Assembly: GCA_009841115.1 (NCBI GenBank)
Contig: VXML01000062.1
Location: 4,903-63,929 of the forward strand
Origin: Gemmatimonadota bacterium
GTDB taxonomy: Bacteria > Latescibacterota > UBA2968 > UBA8231
Direction: 5' to 3'
Length of the DNA: 59,027 bases
This document shows positions 34,002-43,114 of this stretch, piece after piece. Numbering within the stretch: the stretch's first letter is position 1; each line of letters starts with the position of its first letter. The notes below the pieces were generated by a model. It searched no databases and was not told where the DNA came from. It was given only the letters and a program-made list of their open reading frames with translations. Made by a program: the position numbers and the translations under genes.

Positions 34002-36146
34002 TTGCGGCGCTTCATTCCCGATACATTTGCCGACCACCTCGAATCCCGCCCTGGGACGCTGAAATTAGCGGGGCGCACGGGCATCACTTGGCGCGGCTTT
34101 TGGACCGGGATATTTCTGAGCTTCTTTTTGGCCATTGGTGCGCCGTATGCCAATACGGCCATGCACGCGACCTTCATGGCGTGGGATTTTAATACCCCTG
34201 GTGCAATTTTTCTGTTTTTAGTTCTCATCGGCCTATTGAACGTTCTCTTCAAGGTGGCGGCGCGGAATGGAGTTTGGGCGCTGGGGATGGCTGTGGTGGC
34301 GCTGGGTGCCTATCTAGCGTACTACCTGCCGCAGGAGCAGTTTGACGTGCTCGATCCGGGTTGGTGGTTGGCTTCTTTTTTGGTGGTCTCGGCTCTGATC
34401 AACCTCGGTGCGGTCCTGCGCGGCGGCTCGCTGGCGCTCAACCGCGCCGATCTGGTGTTAGTGTACGTCATGCTGTTGATGGTCTCGGCCCTGTGTACTA
34501 TGGGCATGAGCCAGCAGCTACTGCCGATCATCGCCGCGTTTTTTTACTATGCTACGCCGCAGAACCAATGGGAGGAAAAGCTGCGGGCGCTTTTCCCCGA
34601 GTACGCCATTTTGGTCGATGACGGCGAGGACAATCGCGCCTTTTTCGAGGGAGGAGAAATTCCCTACGGAGCTTGGGTCGAGCCGCTTGTGTGGTGGGCG
34701 GTGTTTCTCAGTGCGCTCTACGTGGTGATGGTCTCGTTGGCGGTAATTTTGCGGCGGCAGTGGATGGACCGCGAGCGACTGGCTTACCCGATTACCCAAG
34801 TCGGGCGAGCGATGGTGCAGGGGGAGGGCCAAGGGTTGCTCAACCGTTTTTTTACCAGCCGGGCAATGTGGTACGGCTGCGCCATCCCCCTATTTTTCGG
34901 GTCGCTCAAGGCGCTGCACCACTATGAGCCGGCGCTACCCGCCTTTAATTTGAGCTGGGGTATGCCCTACGTGGGTAGTCAGGTGCTGCAATTGCGGATC
35001 ATCTTCGCGCTCATTGGCTTTTCCTATTTGATCAACACCAGCATCTCCGCCGGGCTGTGGGTGTTCCAACTGATTGCTAAGGCCGAGTCCGAGGCCCTGA
35101 TCCTGATGGGGGTCATCTCAAAGCAGAAGTTCGTCTATGGGATTGCTGGGCAGCCCTATCTGGCGTATCAAGGCGGTGGGGCGCTGATTGCGATGGTGCT
35201 GGTCGGATTATGGGTTGGACGGGAGCACATTGGCGGGGTGTTCCGCAAGGCATTTGGGGGCGGGCGCGATGTGGATGACGGCGACGAAATTACCACCTAT
35301 CGCAGTGCGGTTTGCGGCCTGCTAATCGGCTTTGGGGTCATGGTGGGATGGCTGTGGCTGATGGGGGTGCATTTGTGGGTGGCGGCGGTGTTTATAGGGT
35401 TGGCATTGTTGATTTTTATCGGGATCAGTCGGGTGGTGGCCGAGGCTGGGTTGGCGGCGGTGCGCTCGCCGATGATTGCGCCGGACTTGATGATCCAAGG
35501 GTTAGGGGCCAATCTGGTCGGCACCAGCGGGGTGTTCAATTTGTCACTGGCCTATATCTGGTGCGCCGACATCCGCATCTTCGTCATGGCGCTGCTGGTC
35601 AATGGGCTGAAGCTGATCGAGGACTTGGACCGCCGGAGTCGTCGGCTGGTGTTGTGGGGGGTGTATCTGGCGATCTTGATCGGCGCGATCGGCTCGTGCT
35701 GGATGGTGTTGCAAATGGCCTACCGCCACGGAGGGATCAATTTGGTGGGATGGCTGTTCAAGGGTGGACCTTCGACTGTGTACAACTACGCGGTGCGCGG
35801 GCTGGAACCGGCCGGCGTTGCCTGGGATGGGTGGGGCTTTTTTGCTGGGGGTGGTGCTGTGATGCTCTTGCTGATGTGGGCGCGGCAGCATCTGCTCTGG
35901 TGGCCTTTGCACCCGCTGGGCTTTGCGGTGGCGGCCAATCACTTAATGGACAAGATATGGTTCAGCGTCTTCATTGCTTGGGCGATCAAGCTATGCGTGT
36001 TGCGCTTTGGCGGACCTGCGATCTATGCGACGAGCGTGCGCTTCTTCTTGGGGCTGATTATGGGTGAGACGCTGTGCAATGGCTTGTGGGTCGTCATTGA
36101 TTACTTTACCGGCAAGACCGGCAATATAGTGTTTATCATCGGCTAA
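34002..36146 (+). CDS. Large polytopic membrane protein, DUF6785-like
   Basis: 714 residues with about 14 hydrophobic segments. The soluble insert FPEYAILVDDGEDNRAFFEG near residue 200 and RREWMDRERLAYP-type loop (RRQWMDRERLAYPI) resemble the DUF6784/DUF6785 proteins known from Armatimonadota and Planctomycetes, possibly related to oligopeptide transporters. The start is TTG at 34002, backed by GGAG ten bases before it and three bases after the previous stop. A transport role is likely; the substrate is unknown. Confidence 0.75.
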   Translation: MRRFIPDTFADHLESRPGTLKLAGRTGITWRGFWTGIFLSFFLAIGAPYANTAMHATFMAWDFNTPGAIFLFLVLIGLLNVLFKVAARNGVWALGMAVVALGAYLAYYLPQEQFDVLDPGWWLASFLVVSALINLGAVLRGGSLALNRADLVLVYVMLLMVSALCTMGMSQQLLPIIAAFFYYATPQNQWEEKLRALFPEYAILVDDGEDNRAFFEGGEIPYGAWVEPLVWWAVFLSALYVVMVSLAVILRRQWMDRERLAYPITQVGRAMVQGEGQGLLNRFFTSRAMWYGCAIPLFFGSLKALHHYEPALPAFNLSWGMPYVGSQVLQLRIIFALIGFSYLINTSISAGLWVFQLIAKAESEALILMGVISKQKFVYGIAGQPYLAYQGGGALIAMVLVGLWVGREHIGGVFRKAFGGGRDVDDGDEITTYRSAVCGLLIGFGVMVGWLWLMGVHLWVAAVFIGLALLIFIGISRVVAEAGLAAVRSPMIAPDLMIQGLGANLVGTSGVFNLSLAYIWCADIRIFVMALLVNGLKLIEDLDRRSRRLVLWGVYLAILIGAIGSCWMVLQMAYRHGGINLVGWLFKGGPSTVYNYAVRGLEPAGVAWDGWGFFAGGGAVMLLLMWARQHLLWWPLHPLGFAVAANHLMDKIWFSVFIAWAIKLCVLRFGGPAIYATSVRFFLGLIMGETLCNGLWVVIDYFTGKTGNIVFIIG

Positions 36147-36186
36147 TTGTAGGGGCGTGCCTTGTGCGCCCTTGAGGAGAGATACT

Positions 36187-36912
36187 GTGATTGACCAAGC
36201 GCTTATTTTGGCCGCCGGGCACGGCTCGCGTTTGCGCGACTACGTTCCGGTAACGCACAAAGCTCTAGTGCAAATAGCAGGGGAGCCGCTGTTGGTGCGC
36301 ACCTGCCGGATGCTGGAGCAGAGCGGCCTGCAGGAGATTGTCGTGGTCACTGGACATTGCGGCGCGGATGTGTGTGCGGCGTTGAACGGGGCGAGTGGTT
36401 TGGGGATCGGGCTGCGGTTTGTCGAGAATGCGCGATGGAAGTTATCCAATGGGATTTCGGTGTTGGCGGCGACCGAGGTGCTCGCGGAGAAATTCCTGCT
36501 CCTGATGGCCGATCATCTCTTCGACCCGGAGATGATCACTGCGATGCGCGGCGTCAGCCCAAGTCCCAGGGAGGTGGTGTTAGCAGTGGATCGCAAACTG
36601 GACGCGATCTACGACATGGACGATGCGACGAAGGTGCGGCTAGAAGGCGACCGGATCGCGGCGATTGGCAAGGAGCTGACGGATTTCAACGCCGTTGATA
36701 CCGGCCTGTTTGCTTGCAGCGATGTGTTGGTGGCGCACCTGAGCGAAGTGGAAGCGCGTCGGGGCGATTGCAGCTTGACTGATGGGATGCGGATGCTGAT
36801 AGAACGGGATCGGTTGCGCGCTTTGGATATTGGTGCGGCTTGGTGGCAGGATGTGGATACGCCTGGGGCGTTGGCGCATGGGATACAGTTGCTGCGGGAG
36901 CACGGGCGCTAG
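36187..36912 (+). CDS. Sugar/alditol-phosphate nucleotidyltransferase (LicC/IPCT-like)
   Basis: 241 residues from the GTG at 36187, chosen for GGAGAGA just before it; a GTG 30 bases upstream has no ribosome site. LILAAGHGSRLRDYVPVTHKA is shortened here to the LAAGHGSR motif, with Lys near THKAL. LSNGISVLAA, LMADHLFDP and NAVDTGLF match CTP:phosphocholine or inositol-1-phosphate cytidylyltransferases more than hexose enzymes. It likely makes a CDP- or NDP-linked head group. Its stop overlaps the convergent gene's stop in CTAG. Confidence 0.82.
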   Translation: MIDQALILAAGHGSRLRDYVPVTHKALVQIAGEPLLVRTCRMLEQSGLQEIVVVTGHCGADVCAALNGASGLGIGLRFVENARWKLSNGISVLAATEVLAEKFLLLMADHLFDPEMITAMRGVSPSPREVVLAVDRKLDAIYDMDDATKVRLEGDRIAAIGKELTDFNAVDTGLFACSDVLVAHLSEVEARRGDCSLTDGMRMLIERDRLRALDIGAAWWQDVDTPGALAHGIQLLREHGR

Positions 36913-37136
36913 GGGAGCTCTTCCTTGCTTTGTTTGCGCTTGTTTTTGCGGCGGTACAGCACGTAAAAGGGATACGAGGCGACGAGTGCGGCGGCGAGGA
37001 TCACGGCGGCGACCCAGCCGAACATGCTGCCGATTGCGCCGATGATGATGATGGGGCCGATGTAGGCGTGGGCGGCGCTGCTACACAGGAGTAGGAGCGC
37101 GCAAACGAGGCTAATTTTCGAGAAATGACAGTGCAT
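36909..37136 (-). CDS. Small membrane protein of unknown function
   Basis: 75 residues. A signal-like first helix ends AHA, then GPIIIIGAIGSMFGWVAAVI forms a second hydrophobic stretch and a third follows, with a Lys/Arg-rich tail YRRKNKRKQSKEELP. AAAGGA lies before the ATG. It overlaps the end of the arylsulfotransferase-like gene by 26 bases, so the two are coupled. No family recognised. Confidence 0.65.
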   Translation of the reverse strand: MHCHFSKISLVCALLLLCSSAAHAYIGPIIIIGAIGSMFGWVAAVILAAALVASYPFYVLYRRKNKRKQSKEELP

Positions 37137-38436
37137 CTTGAGGTATCCTTTGGGCTTGGGTCATCATGCCGCGCAGGGGTTTACCTTGATATTCGGCGCG
37201 GTCTGGGTTGTAGTATTCCCACGCGATTTCGCCGGTTGGCGTGACTTCGAGTAGGCGGCCGCGTTGCGATTCCGTGATGAGGGTGTTGCCGTTGGGCAGC
37301 CGCTGTTGGGCACCGCGGATCCAACTGTCGAAAATCTGATCGGCGCTGGTGCCCTTGTACTCCCAGTAAATTTCGTGCGTAAATAGATCGATTTCCAGTA
37401 CGCGGCTTTGGCCGAAGGGGTGGCCGCGTAGGCCCTGGTTGTCGAAGAGCAGCAGGCGGCCGTTGGGCAGGAAGTCTGGGTCGTGCTGCTGTTTCCAGAT
37501 TCCCTCTCCATACCAGATCACTTGTTGCTCGATGGGATCGACGATGATGAGGGCGTTGGGGTTGCGCAGGGAGATGAGCAGGTCACCGGCTTTGGCGCGC
37601 GGGATGTGGGCGGCTGCGGCCCAATCTGGCGGGATTAGGCGAATGGCGTTGGTGTGGGTGACTTCGCTGTGGCGGGTGGTTTGCCAGCGGTCGAATACAC
37701 TGCGATACGGCGAGTTTTTCAGGGCACGGAAGATGGAAAAGCGCCGCTTCTCTTGGCCGGTTACTCCGTCGATGACCACGGCGAAATCTTCGATGTACGG
37801 AGGTTGGATCTTGCCGATGGGCGTGGTGCCGATTTCTTGGACGAGGGTGTAGATGTTGCCTTGGTCGTCAAAGTCGAAGTCGTGGTGGGCGGTGCCGGTG
37901 TATTTCCAGATTACCTGTGAGTTTTTGTCGAGTTTGACGAGGCCGTAGCCGTAGGGGTAGTGGTTGACGTAGTCGTGGTTGGCGAGGAGGTCGCCGTTGG
38001 GGTACAGGTGGGTGCGGTGCCAGTGCAGCATGTCGGGTTGCTGGGGGAAGGCGGCGAAGTCGTCTTCGTCAAAGGCAGAGGCAAAGTCGCATTGCCACTG
38101 GTGGAGGATGTTGCCGAGGGAGTCCATGAGCACGGCGGCAGTGGCGTTTTTGGATACGAGCGTCAGGCCGGGCTGCATGGCGGCGGCGTTGTGGATGATG
38201 GCCCCGGCTGGCTCGCTGGCGTCTTCAAACCACATGGTGCTGGTGTATTGGTTTTTGGTGTCGGTGAGGTCTTCGTAGAGATAGGCGAGGTGGCCGTAGG
38301 CGTTGACGGCGTGGATGCGGATGTCGGGAGCGGGGGCGAGGTGGAAGATCGCCGATACCACGCCATAGATGAAGGCGAGGAATAGGAGGCAGCAGATTAG
38401 GGTGGCTATGTAGAGTTTGTGGAGGAGGGATGACAT
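37111..38436 (-). CDS. Arylsulfotransferase (ASST)-like protein
   Basis: 441 residues with one N-terminal membrane anchor (about 7-32) and a six-bladed propeller-type body. HHDFDFDDQGNIYTL, HWHRTHLYPNGDLL and the C-terminal NGNTLITESQRGRLLEV match the ASST family, which uses His rather than PAPS to move sulfate between phenols. The family also has members without known activity. Likely anchored on the periplasmic side. It is followed by the small membrane protein. Confidence 0.82.
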   Translation of the reverse strand: MSSLLHKLYIATLICCLLFLAFIYGVVSAIFHLAPAPDIRIHAVNAYGHLAYLYEDLTDTKNQYTSTMWFEDASEPAGAIIHNAAAMQPGLTLVSKNATAAVLMDSLGNILHQWQCDFASAFDEDDFAAFPQQPDMLHWHRTHLYPNGDLLANHDYVNHYPYGYGLVKLDKNSQVIWKYTGTAHHDFDFDDQGNIYTLVQEIGTTPIGKIQPPYIEDFAVVIDGVTGQEKRRFSIFRALKNSPYRSVFDRWQTTRHSEVTHTNAIRLIPPDWAAAAHIPRAKAGDLLISLRNPNALIIVDPIEQQVIWYGEGIWKQQHDPDFLPNGRLLLFDNQGLRGHPFGQSRVLEIDLFTHEIYWEYKGTSADQIFDSWIRGAQQRLPNGNTLITESQRGRLLEVTPTGEIAWEYYNPDRAEYQGKPLRGMMTQAQRIPQDALSFLEN

Positions 38437-38474
38437 CGGGTAGCTAGAGTATTCGCTTGGCTGAACAGGAGGCT

Positions 38475-38858
38475 TTACTTGAGCACCGCCACGGCCGTCC
38501 CCAAGGAGGCGACGAGGATGCCGGTGCAGGTGATGAGCGTGGCCATCAGTCGCGCGTAGCGCGAATCGAGTTGTTTGCCTAACTCGTCAATGCGCCCGTT
38601 GGTCTGATCAATGCGCTCGTTCATCTCGGTGCGCAGGGCATCGATGCGCTCGCTCATCTCGGTGCGCAGGACATCAATGCGCTCGTTCATCTCGGTGCGC
38701 AGGACATCAATGCGCCCGCTCATCTCGGTGCGCAGGGTATCAATGCGCTCGTTGGTCTGACGCACATCTTGGCGCACATCCTGAATATCCTCTCGCAGGA
38801 AGCTGAGGGCGAGCGTGGATTCCGTTGGTGGGACGGGCTGGGACGGCTGTTCGGCCAT
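38475..38858 (-). CDS. Membrane-anchored coiled-coil protein with 11-residue repeats
   Basis: 127 residues from the ATG at 38858, set by AGGAGG seven bases upstream; the frame stays open further up to 39014. Residues 36-79 are four copies of an 11-residue unit of the form N-E-R-I-D-x-L-R-T-E-M, and a partial fifth follows. The 11-residue period is that of a right-handed or nearly straight coiled coil. Residues 105-126 form a C-terminal membrane helix. It resembles short DUF1640-type proteins. Its role is unknown; oligomer formation at a membrane is likely. Confidence 0.75.
   Translation of the reverse strand: MAEQPSQPVPPTESTLALSFLREDIQDVRQDVRQTNERIDTLRTEMSGRIDVLRTEMNERIDVLRTEMSERIDALRTEMNERIDQTNGRIDELGKQLDSRYARLMATLITCTGILVASLGTAVAVLK
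38607..38753 (-). repeat. 33-base tandem repeats coding the 11-residue coil units
   Basis: Four full copies and part of a fifth, each 33 bases, differ at a few positions. Being in register with codons, gain or loss of units would keep the frame and change coil length in 11-residue steps. Confidence 0.85.
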
Positions 38859-38973
38859 GAGAAATTCCTCCTTGGGTAAAGGTACGCATTCGTCCCTTTC
38901 AAGCAAAAGGTGGACCATGCCGGGCAGCCGCCCGTTTTCTCTGGCCTCGATAGGGGCGATATGCGCCGGGCTG

Positions 38974-39117
38974 TTACCTTGCGTCAACAACGTTGTTTCT
39001 TCGCGGCAACACACCCCTTCGCTCGCCTTTAATCAGGATTGCCTTCCAAATAGGGCGATGCGCCTGAATGCGCTCTCGCAGCGTTTTGATGGTTTCTTTT
39101 AGATCGTCTAATGCCAT
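38974..39117 (-). CDS. 47-residue ORF, uncertain, perhaps a frameshift remnant
   Basis: Starts MALDDLKETIKTLRERIQAH with AAAGGAG ten bases before the ATG and ends at TAA. The first part is a plausible amphipathic helix. Downstream the other frame (from about 39014) stays open and reads in phase into the coiled-coil gene, including LPGMVHLLLERDECVP. Either this is an independent small gene, or a single-base change has split a longer one. No family recognised. Confidence 0.35.
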   Translation of the reverse strand: MALDDLKETIKTLRERIQAHRPIWKAILIKGERRGVLPRRNNVVDAR

Positions 39118-39179
39118 TGGGGTAGCTCCTTTGCGGACGGGCGTTGCGCCGGTATCCGTCCGTTGTTTCTTATGCCTCT

Positions 39180-40268
39180 ATGGAAACAGATTTTAATCAC
39201 ACGCGGCTGATGCGTTTTTTCGGCTGGCTGGTGCATGCGCATCCGAATTTTTGGATTGATGTGGGCAAGCTGGAGACGCAGGTGCTCAAGGGGCGGTTGG
39301 CGCGGCGGGCAGTAGAAGCGCCCATTTACATCACGGGACTGGCGCGCGCTGGCACGACTCTGCTGCTGAACATACTGGCGTCTCATCCGCGCCTTACCTC
39401 GTTCAAATACTGCGATTACTACGGCGCGTTTACGCCGTTTTGGGCCGACCACATCTTCCGTGCCGTTGGATTGGGTGCGGTGCGCAAACAAGAGCGAGCA
39501 CATGCCGACGGCGTGATGGTCAACGCATACAGTCCAGAAGCCATGGAAGAAATCCTGTGGATGCAGTTTTTTGCTTACCTGCACGATCCCACCGAGAACA
39601 ACGTGGTCGAACGGCAGACCAGCCACCCGGAATTTGAGGCTGTTTACGCTGCGACCTTGGCGAAGCTGTTGCTGTGCCGCGACGCGGATCGCATTGTCTC
39701 CAAAAACAACTACAATATCACGCGGATCGAGTATCTGGCCAAGCTATACGAGGACGCGCGCTTTGTCATTGCCGTGCGCCATCCGGTTGCACATATCGCG
39801 TCCATGGCGCGTCAGCACCAGCGCAACTTGGCCCATTTTTCATCCCCGGATCATCGCCAGTACCTGCGCAACGCCGGCCACTTCGAGTTTGGCCACGAGC
39901 GCATTCCCATTACCATAGATGCGGAGAAAACGCGGCACATTCAAACGCTGTGGGGCGAAGGGCGCGAGGCCGAAGGGTGGGCTGAATACTGGAATGCGAT
40001 ATACGCTTGGACCTACGAGGAAGTGCTGCAACACGAGGCGCTTAAGACGTGCTGTTTGGTGGTGCCGTTTGAGTACTTGTGCGCGGCAGCCGAGCAAAAA
40101 ATTACGGACATTCTGGCGTTTTGCAACTTGGACGCCGACGAGGCGTGGGTGAAGGGCTGGGCCGAGCAGGTTGCGTATCAACCCCAATACGAAGCGGCGT
40201 TTAGCACCGCTGAACGCGACGCCATCATGCAGATATGCGGCGCGACGGCGAAGAATTATGGGTTATAG
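39180..40268 (+). CDS. PAPS-dependent sulfotransferase family protein
   Basis: 362 residues from the ATG at 39180; a TTG at 39144 is also possible and neither has a clear ribosome site. YITGLARAGTTLLLNIL is the 5'-phosphosulfate loop (GxxRxGTT), and RFVIAVRHPVAHIASMARQH holds the 3'-phosphate Arg and Ser. The family moves sulfate from PAPS onto hydroxyls of lipids, sugars or small molecules. It lies 743 bases from an ASST-like gene on the other strand, so two unrelated sulfate-transfer families are close together. Confidence 0.85.
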   Translation: METDFNHTRLMRFFGWLVHAHPNFWIDVGKLETQVLKGRLARRAVEAPIYITGLARAGTTLLLNILASHPRLTSFKYCDYYGAFTPFWADHIFRAVGLGAVRKQERAHADGVMVNAYSPEAMEEILWMQFFAYLHDPTENNVVERQTSHPEFEAVYAATLAKLLLCRDADRIVSKNNYNITRIEYLAKLYEDARFVIAVRHPVAHIASMARQHQRNLAHFSSPDHRQYLRNAGHFEFGHERIPITIDAEKTRHIQTLWGEGREAEGWAEYWNAIYAWTYEEVLQHEALKTCCLVVPFEYLCAAAEQKITDILAFCNLDADEAWVKGWAEQVAYQPQYEAAFSTAERDAIMQICGATAKNYGL

Positions 40269-40302
40269 CTACAGTCATCCCAAACTGATATGAGGTTATC
40301 TA

Positions 40303-41130
40303 ATGAATCAGCATGAAAACCGTCCACTGGACGGACAAACCGCCGTCGTCACGGGCGGTGCCCAAGGCTTAGGGCTAGGAATCACCCGGCAGTTGGCCAG
40401 TGACGGAGCCCGCGTGGTCATCGCCGACCGGCAGGAGGATAAGGCGCGCCAAGAGGCCGCGAAGCTCCAAGAAGAGGACCTAACCGTACGGGCCGTGGCG
40501 CTCAATATAACCGACAGCGCTGCGGTAACTTCCTTTTTCGCCGAACTGGTCGCCGAAGAAGAGCGGGTGGACATCCTGGTCAACAACGCCGGTACCGGTC
40601 AGCAGGTGGCTCCGATAGTCGAGCTGGAGGATGCCGAATGGCACCGGGTGATGGATGTGACCCTGACCGGGGCTTTTTACTGCTGCCGCGCTGCTGGACT
40701 CATCATGGAAGAACAGGAGGCCGGTTGCATCGTCAATATCTCTTCGATCAACGGCCAGAATCCGGCTGCGCTCGTGGCCGCGTATAACATCGCCAAGGCC
40801 GGTATCATCAGCCTCACCCGGACCTTGGCATTGGAGTTGGCCGCGTACGGCGTGCGGGTCAACGCCGTGTGCCCAGGGCCGGTGTACACGGAATTCAATC
40901 AGCGCAACATGGCCCAACGCCGCGTCACCTTGGGGATTTCCGAAGAAGAAATGATCGAGCGCATTCGTGCGGCCATCCCCTTGGGACGCTGGGGCGAGCC
41001 AGAGGATATAGCCCAAGGCGTGGCCTTTTTGTGCAGCCCGGCGGCATCTTGGATCACCGGCGAAGTGCTCCGCGTCAGCGGCGGCATGGAAGGCGTATCG
41101 GCCACGCCGCCGAAAAGGCCGCGCCAATAG
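40303..41130 (+). CDS. Short-chain dehydrogenase/reductase
   Basis: 275 residues, GAGG before the ATG. TGGAQGLGLGI is the NAD(P)-binding loop, NNAG follows, catalytic Ser in ISSING, and AAYNIAKAG gives the YxxxK pair; CPGPVYTEF closes the pocket. It is FabG-like and oxidises or reduces an alcohol or ketone. The next gene starts 11 bases after the stop, so it is co-transcribed with the GH20-like hydrolase. Confidence 0.88.
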   Translation: MNQHENRPLDGQTAVVTGGAQGLGLGITRQLASDGARVVIADRQEDKARQEAAKLQEEDLTVRAVALNITDSAAVTSFFAELVAEEERVDILVNNAGTGQQVAPIVELEDAEWHRVMDVTLTGAFYCCRAAGLIMEEQEAGCIVNISSINGQNPAALVAAYNIAKAGIISLTRTLALELAAYGVRVNAVCPGPVYTEFNQRNMAQRRVTLGISEEEMIERIRAAIPLGRWGEPEDIAQGVAFLCSPAASWITGEVLRVSGGMEGVSATPPKRPRQ

Positions 41131-41141
41131 GGAGATATCGC

Positions 41142-43103
41142 ATGACTATAGCTAATTCGACACAGTGGACGTCCTATCTGTTGCCCCTGCCGCACGAGAT
41201 TCGCATTGCCGACAGTGTTCGCTGTAAGCCGGGCGAAGTGAGTATTGCGCTGCGGGATCAAGCCGGGCCAATCGAGCAACAGGGTGCTGCCGAGTTGGAA
41301 GCACTGTTCGTTGACAAGGGACAAGCCAAGCCAAATGGTGGGGCCTTTACCATCGACATTGGCGTGGCCCCGGCAAACAGCGCGGCGATTGAACGGCTTC
41401 AGAGCTTGCAGAATAAGGCCCAGGCGTACCTCATTGAGCCACGGGGGCGAGACGGTCTGGTGCTGACGGGTTTAGACGAGCGCGGCGTGTACTACGCCTG
41501 CCAGACTCTGATCCAATTGATTGAACCCGAAATGAGCCGAGAGCAGGTACACATCCCCTTGGCTGAGGTGGTTGACTGGCCTGATATGGACGAGCGCGGC
41601 TTGTGGAATTTTCCCGAGCCTGCGACTTGGATCCCGTGGCTGGCCACGCTCAAATTGAACTACGGCAAGATGGCCTCGACGCAATTGCATCCCATTGAAC
41701 GCGGTCAGCGCAACCGGGCTACCATTGATCGGGAACAGTTCGAAGCGGCGCGGCAGCGGGCTTTCAATTATTTGCCCTATATCCTGCACCTCAACTTTCT
41801 GCACGACTGCGGCCTTTTCAGAGCCTATCCCGAACTGGCTGGCAAGGGAGACTGGGCGTTGACTGGGCGTTACTTCGCCCACAAGGCGGGCAATCAGCAC
41901 CGGGCTCCCTGCGCTTCGCAGCCGCTGTTGGTGCAAATTATACAAGAGTGGATGGAAGATATCGCCGAGCAGGGGGCCGAGGAAATAAGCTGTTGGTTGA
42001 GCGAACGGCCAGGGCAGTGCGGCTGTCTGGAATGCACGGCAGTAGGGCAGTTTGTGCTGGAATCGCGGGCTTTTGTCGCGGCTTGGCGGCAGGCCCAAAA
42101 GCGCTATCCCAATTTGCAGATTCGCATCTTTTTATCGACCACCACCACCGTGCGCAACTATCGAGTGCTGGACGAGTTGCCGCCAGAGGTGAAAATCGAG
42201 CGGGCTTGCGCCACGGAACTGGAGAGGGTGCTGCACCGTCCGCGCGATTTGATGGCCAATCCGCTGCTGGATCACTATGCCGCCGAGGGGCGCTGGATCG
42301 CCAGTTACGACGTGCCCATTGCGGCTAACGGCAAGGTGGATACGCCTGAGTTCAAGGTGCCGCAGCGCTCGGCTCACCGCATGAGGGATTACGTCGGCCA
42401 ACTGGTGCGGCGGGGCTATAGCGGGGCGTACGCCATGATGGCTTGGGGCGGTCCAGAACGCCAGATTTGCAGTTTCAATATCCACGCTTTGGCCGAGTGG
42501 GCTTGGAATATGCAAGGCCGCGACGAGGCGGAATTTGCCTTGGCGTGGGCCCGGCGAGAAGGCTATGCCCAGCCAGAGGCCGTGGCTGAGTGGGCTGTCT
42601 TGATGGGGCCGGTGGAATTCGACGTGTACGATTCCGATTTCCCGATATGCTATTCTTGGGGCAAGGCCGCGGAGATGGTGCGGCAGCGGCAGCGGCCCTA
42701 TTTGGGCGAGGGGATGTTCCGTTATTATCTCAGTGCCGAGGATTTCGATGCCAAAGTCGCGATTTGCGACCGGGCCTTGGAAATTGTCGAGGGCCTTGGG
42801 GAAGCGGATCTGGCCCACGAGACGCGGGTGGTGCGATCTTATGTGGAATTGGCGCGCAGCGTCTATTGGGTGGCCGAGCAGATGGCCACGCTCGATCTAG
42901 CGGATATGGAAAACCAAGCGCTGGTGCGTGGCAGTCTCGATCAGTTGCAAAAGGCGGGTCAGGACAATGTCCAGGCCATTCGGGATTGGCGCGCTGGTTT
43001 GGGGAGTGAGCCGTGGCACTATCGGGTACACGATGCCATGAAGGGCACGGAGACGACTGTGGCGGAGATCGTCCAGTGCGTTGCTGATCGCTACCTGTAT
43101 TGA
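41142..43103 (+). CDS. GH20-like glycoside hydrolase
   Basis: 653 residues from the ATG at 41142 behind GGGAGA; longer frames overlap the SDR gene and are not real. Residues 10-140 form the zincin-like N-terminal domain of GH20 enzymes, ending LTGLDERGVYYACQTL, then a barrel. SERPGQCGCLECT is a Cys-rich loop common in DUF4838-type relatives. I do not see the GH20 Asp-Glu catalytic pair clearly, so activity as a hexosaminidase is not certain. No signal peptide is visible, so it may act in the cytoplasm on imported sugars. Confidence 0.72.
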   Translation: MTIANSTQWTSYLLPLPHEIRIADSVRCKPGEVSIALRDQAGPIEQQGAAELEALFVDKGQAKPNGGAFTIDIGVAPANSAAIERLQSLQNKAQAYLIEPRGRDGLVLTGLDERGVYYACQTLIQLIEPEMSREQVHIPLAEVVDWPDMDERGLWNFPEPATWIPWLATLKLNYGKMASTQLHPIERGQRNRATIDREQFEAARQRAFNYLPYILHLNFLHDCGLFRAYPELAGKGDWALTGRYFAHKAGNQHRAPCASQPLLVQIIQEWMEDIAEQGAEEISCWLSERPGQCGCLECTAVGQFVLESRAFVAAWRQAQKRYPNLQIRIFLSTTTTVRNYRVLDELPPEVKIERACATELERVLHRPRDLMANPLLDHYAAEGRWIASYDVPIAANGKVDTPEFKVPQRSAHRMRDYVGQLVRRGYSGAYAMMAWGGPERQICSFNIHALAEWAWNMQGRDEAEFALAWARREGYAQPEAVAEWAVLMGPVEFDVYDSDFPICYSWGKAAEMVRQRQRPYLGEGMFRYYLSAEDFDAKVAICDRALEIVEGLGEADLAHETRVVRSYVELARSVYWVAEQMATLDLADMENQALVRGSLDQLQKAGQDNVQAIRDWRAGLGSEPWHYRVHDAMKGTETTVAEIVQCVADRYLY

Positions 43104-43114
43104 GGGAGGTAAAC

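Noticed and set aside
38607..38753. 33-base repeats as a CRISPR-like array
   Set aside because: The repeats are contiguous, have no spacers and are codon-phased within a coding frame.
40869..41141. N-terminal extension of the GH20-like protein
   Set aside because: It reads the SDR gene out of frame; the ATG at 41142 has a ribosome site.
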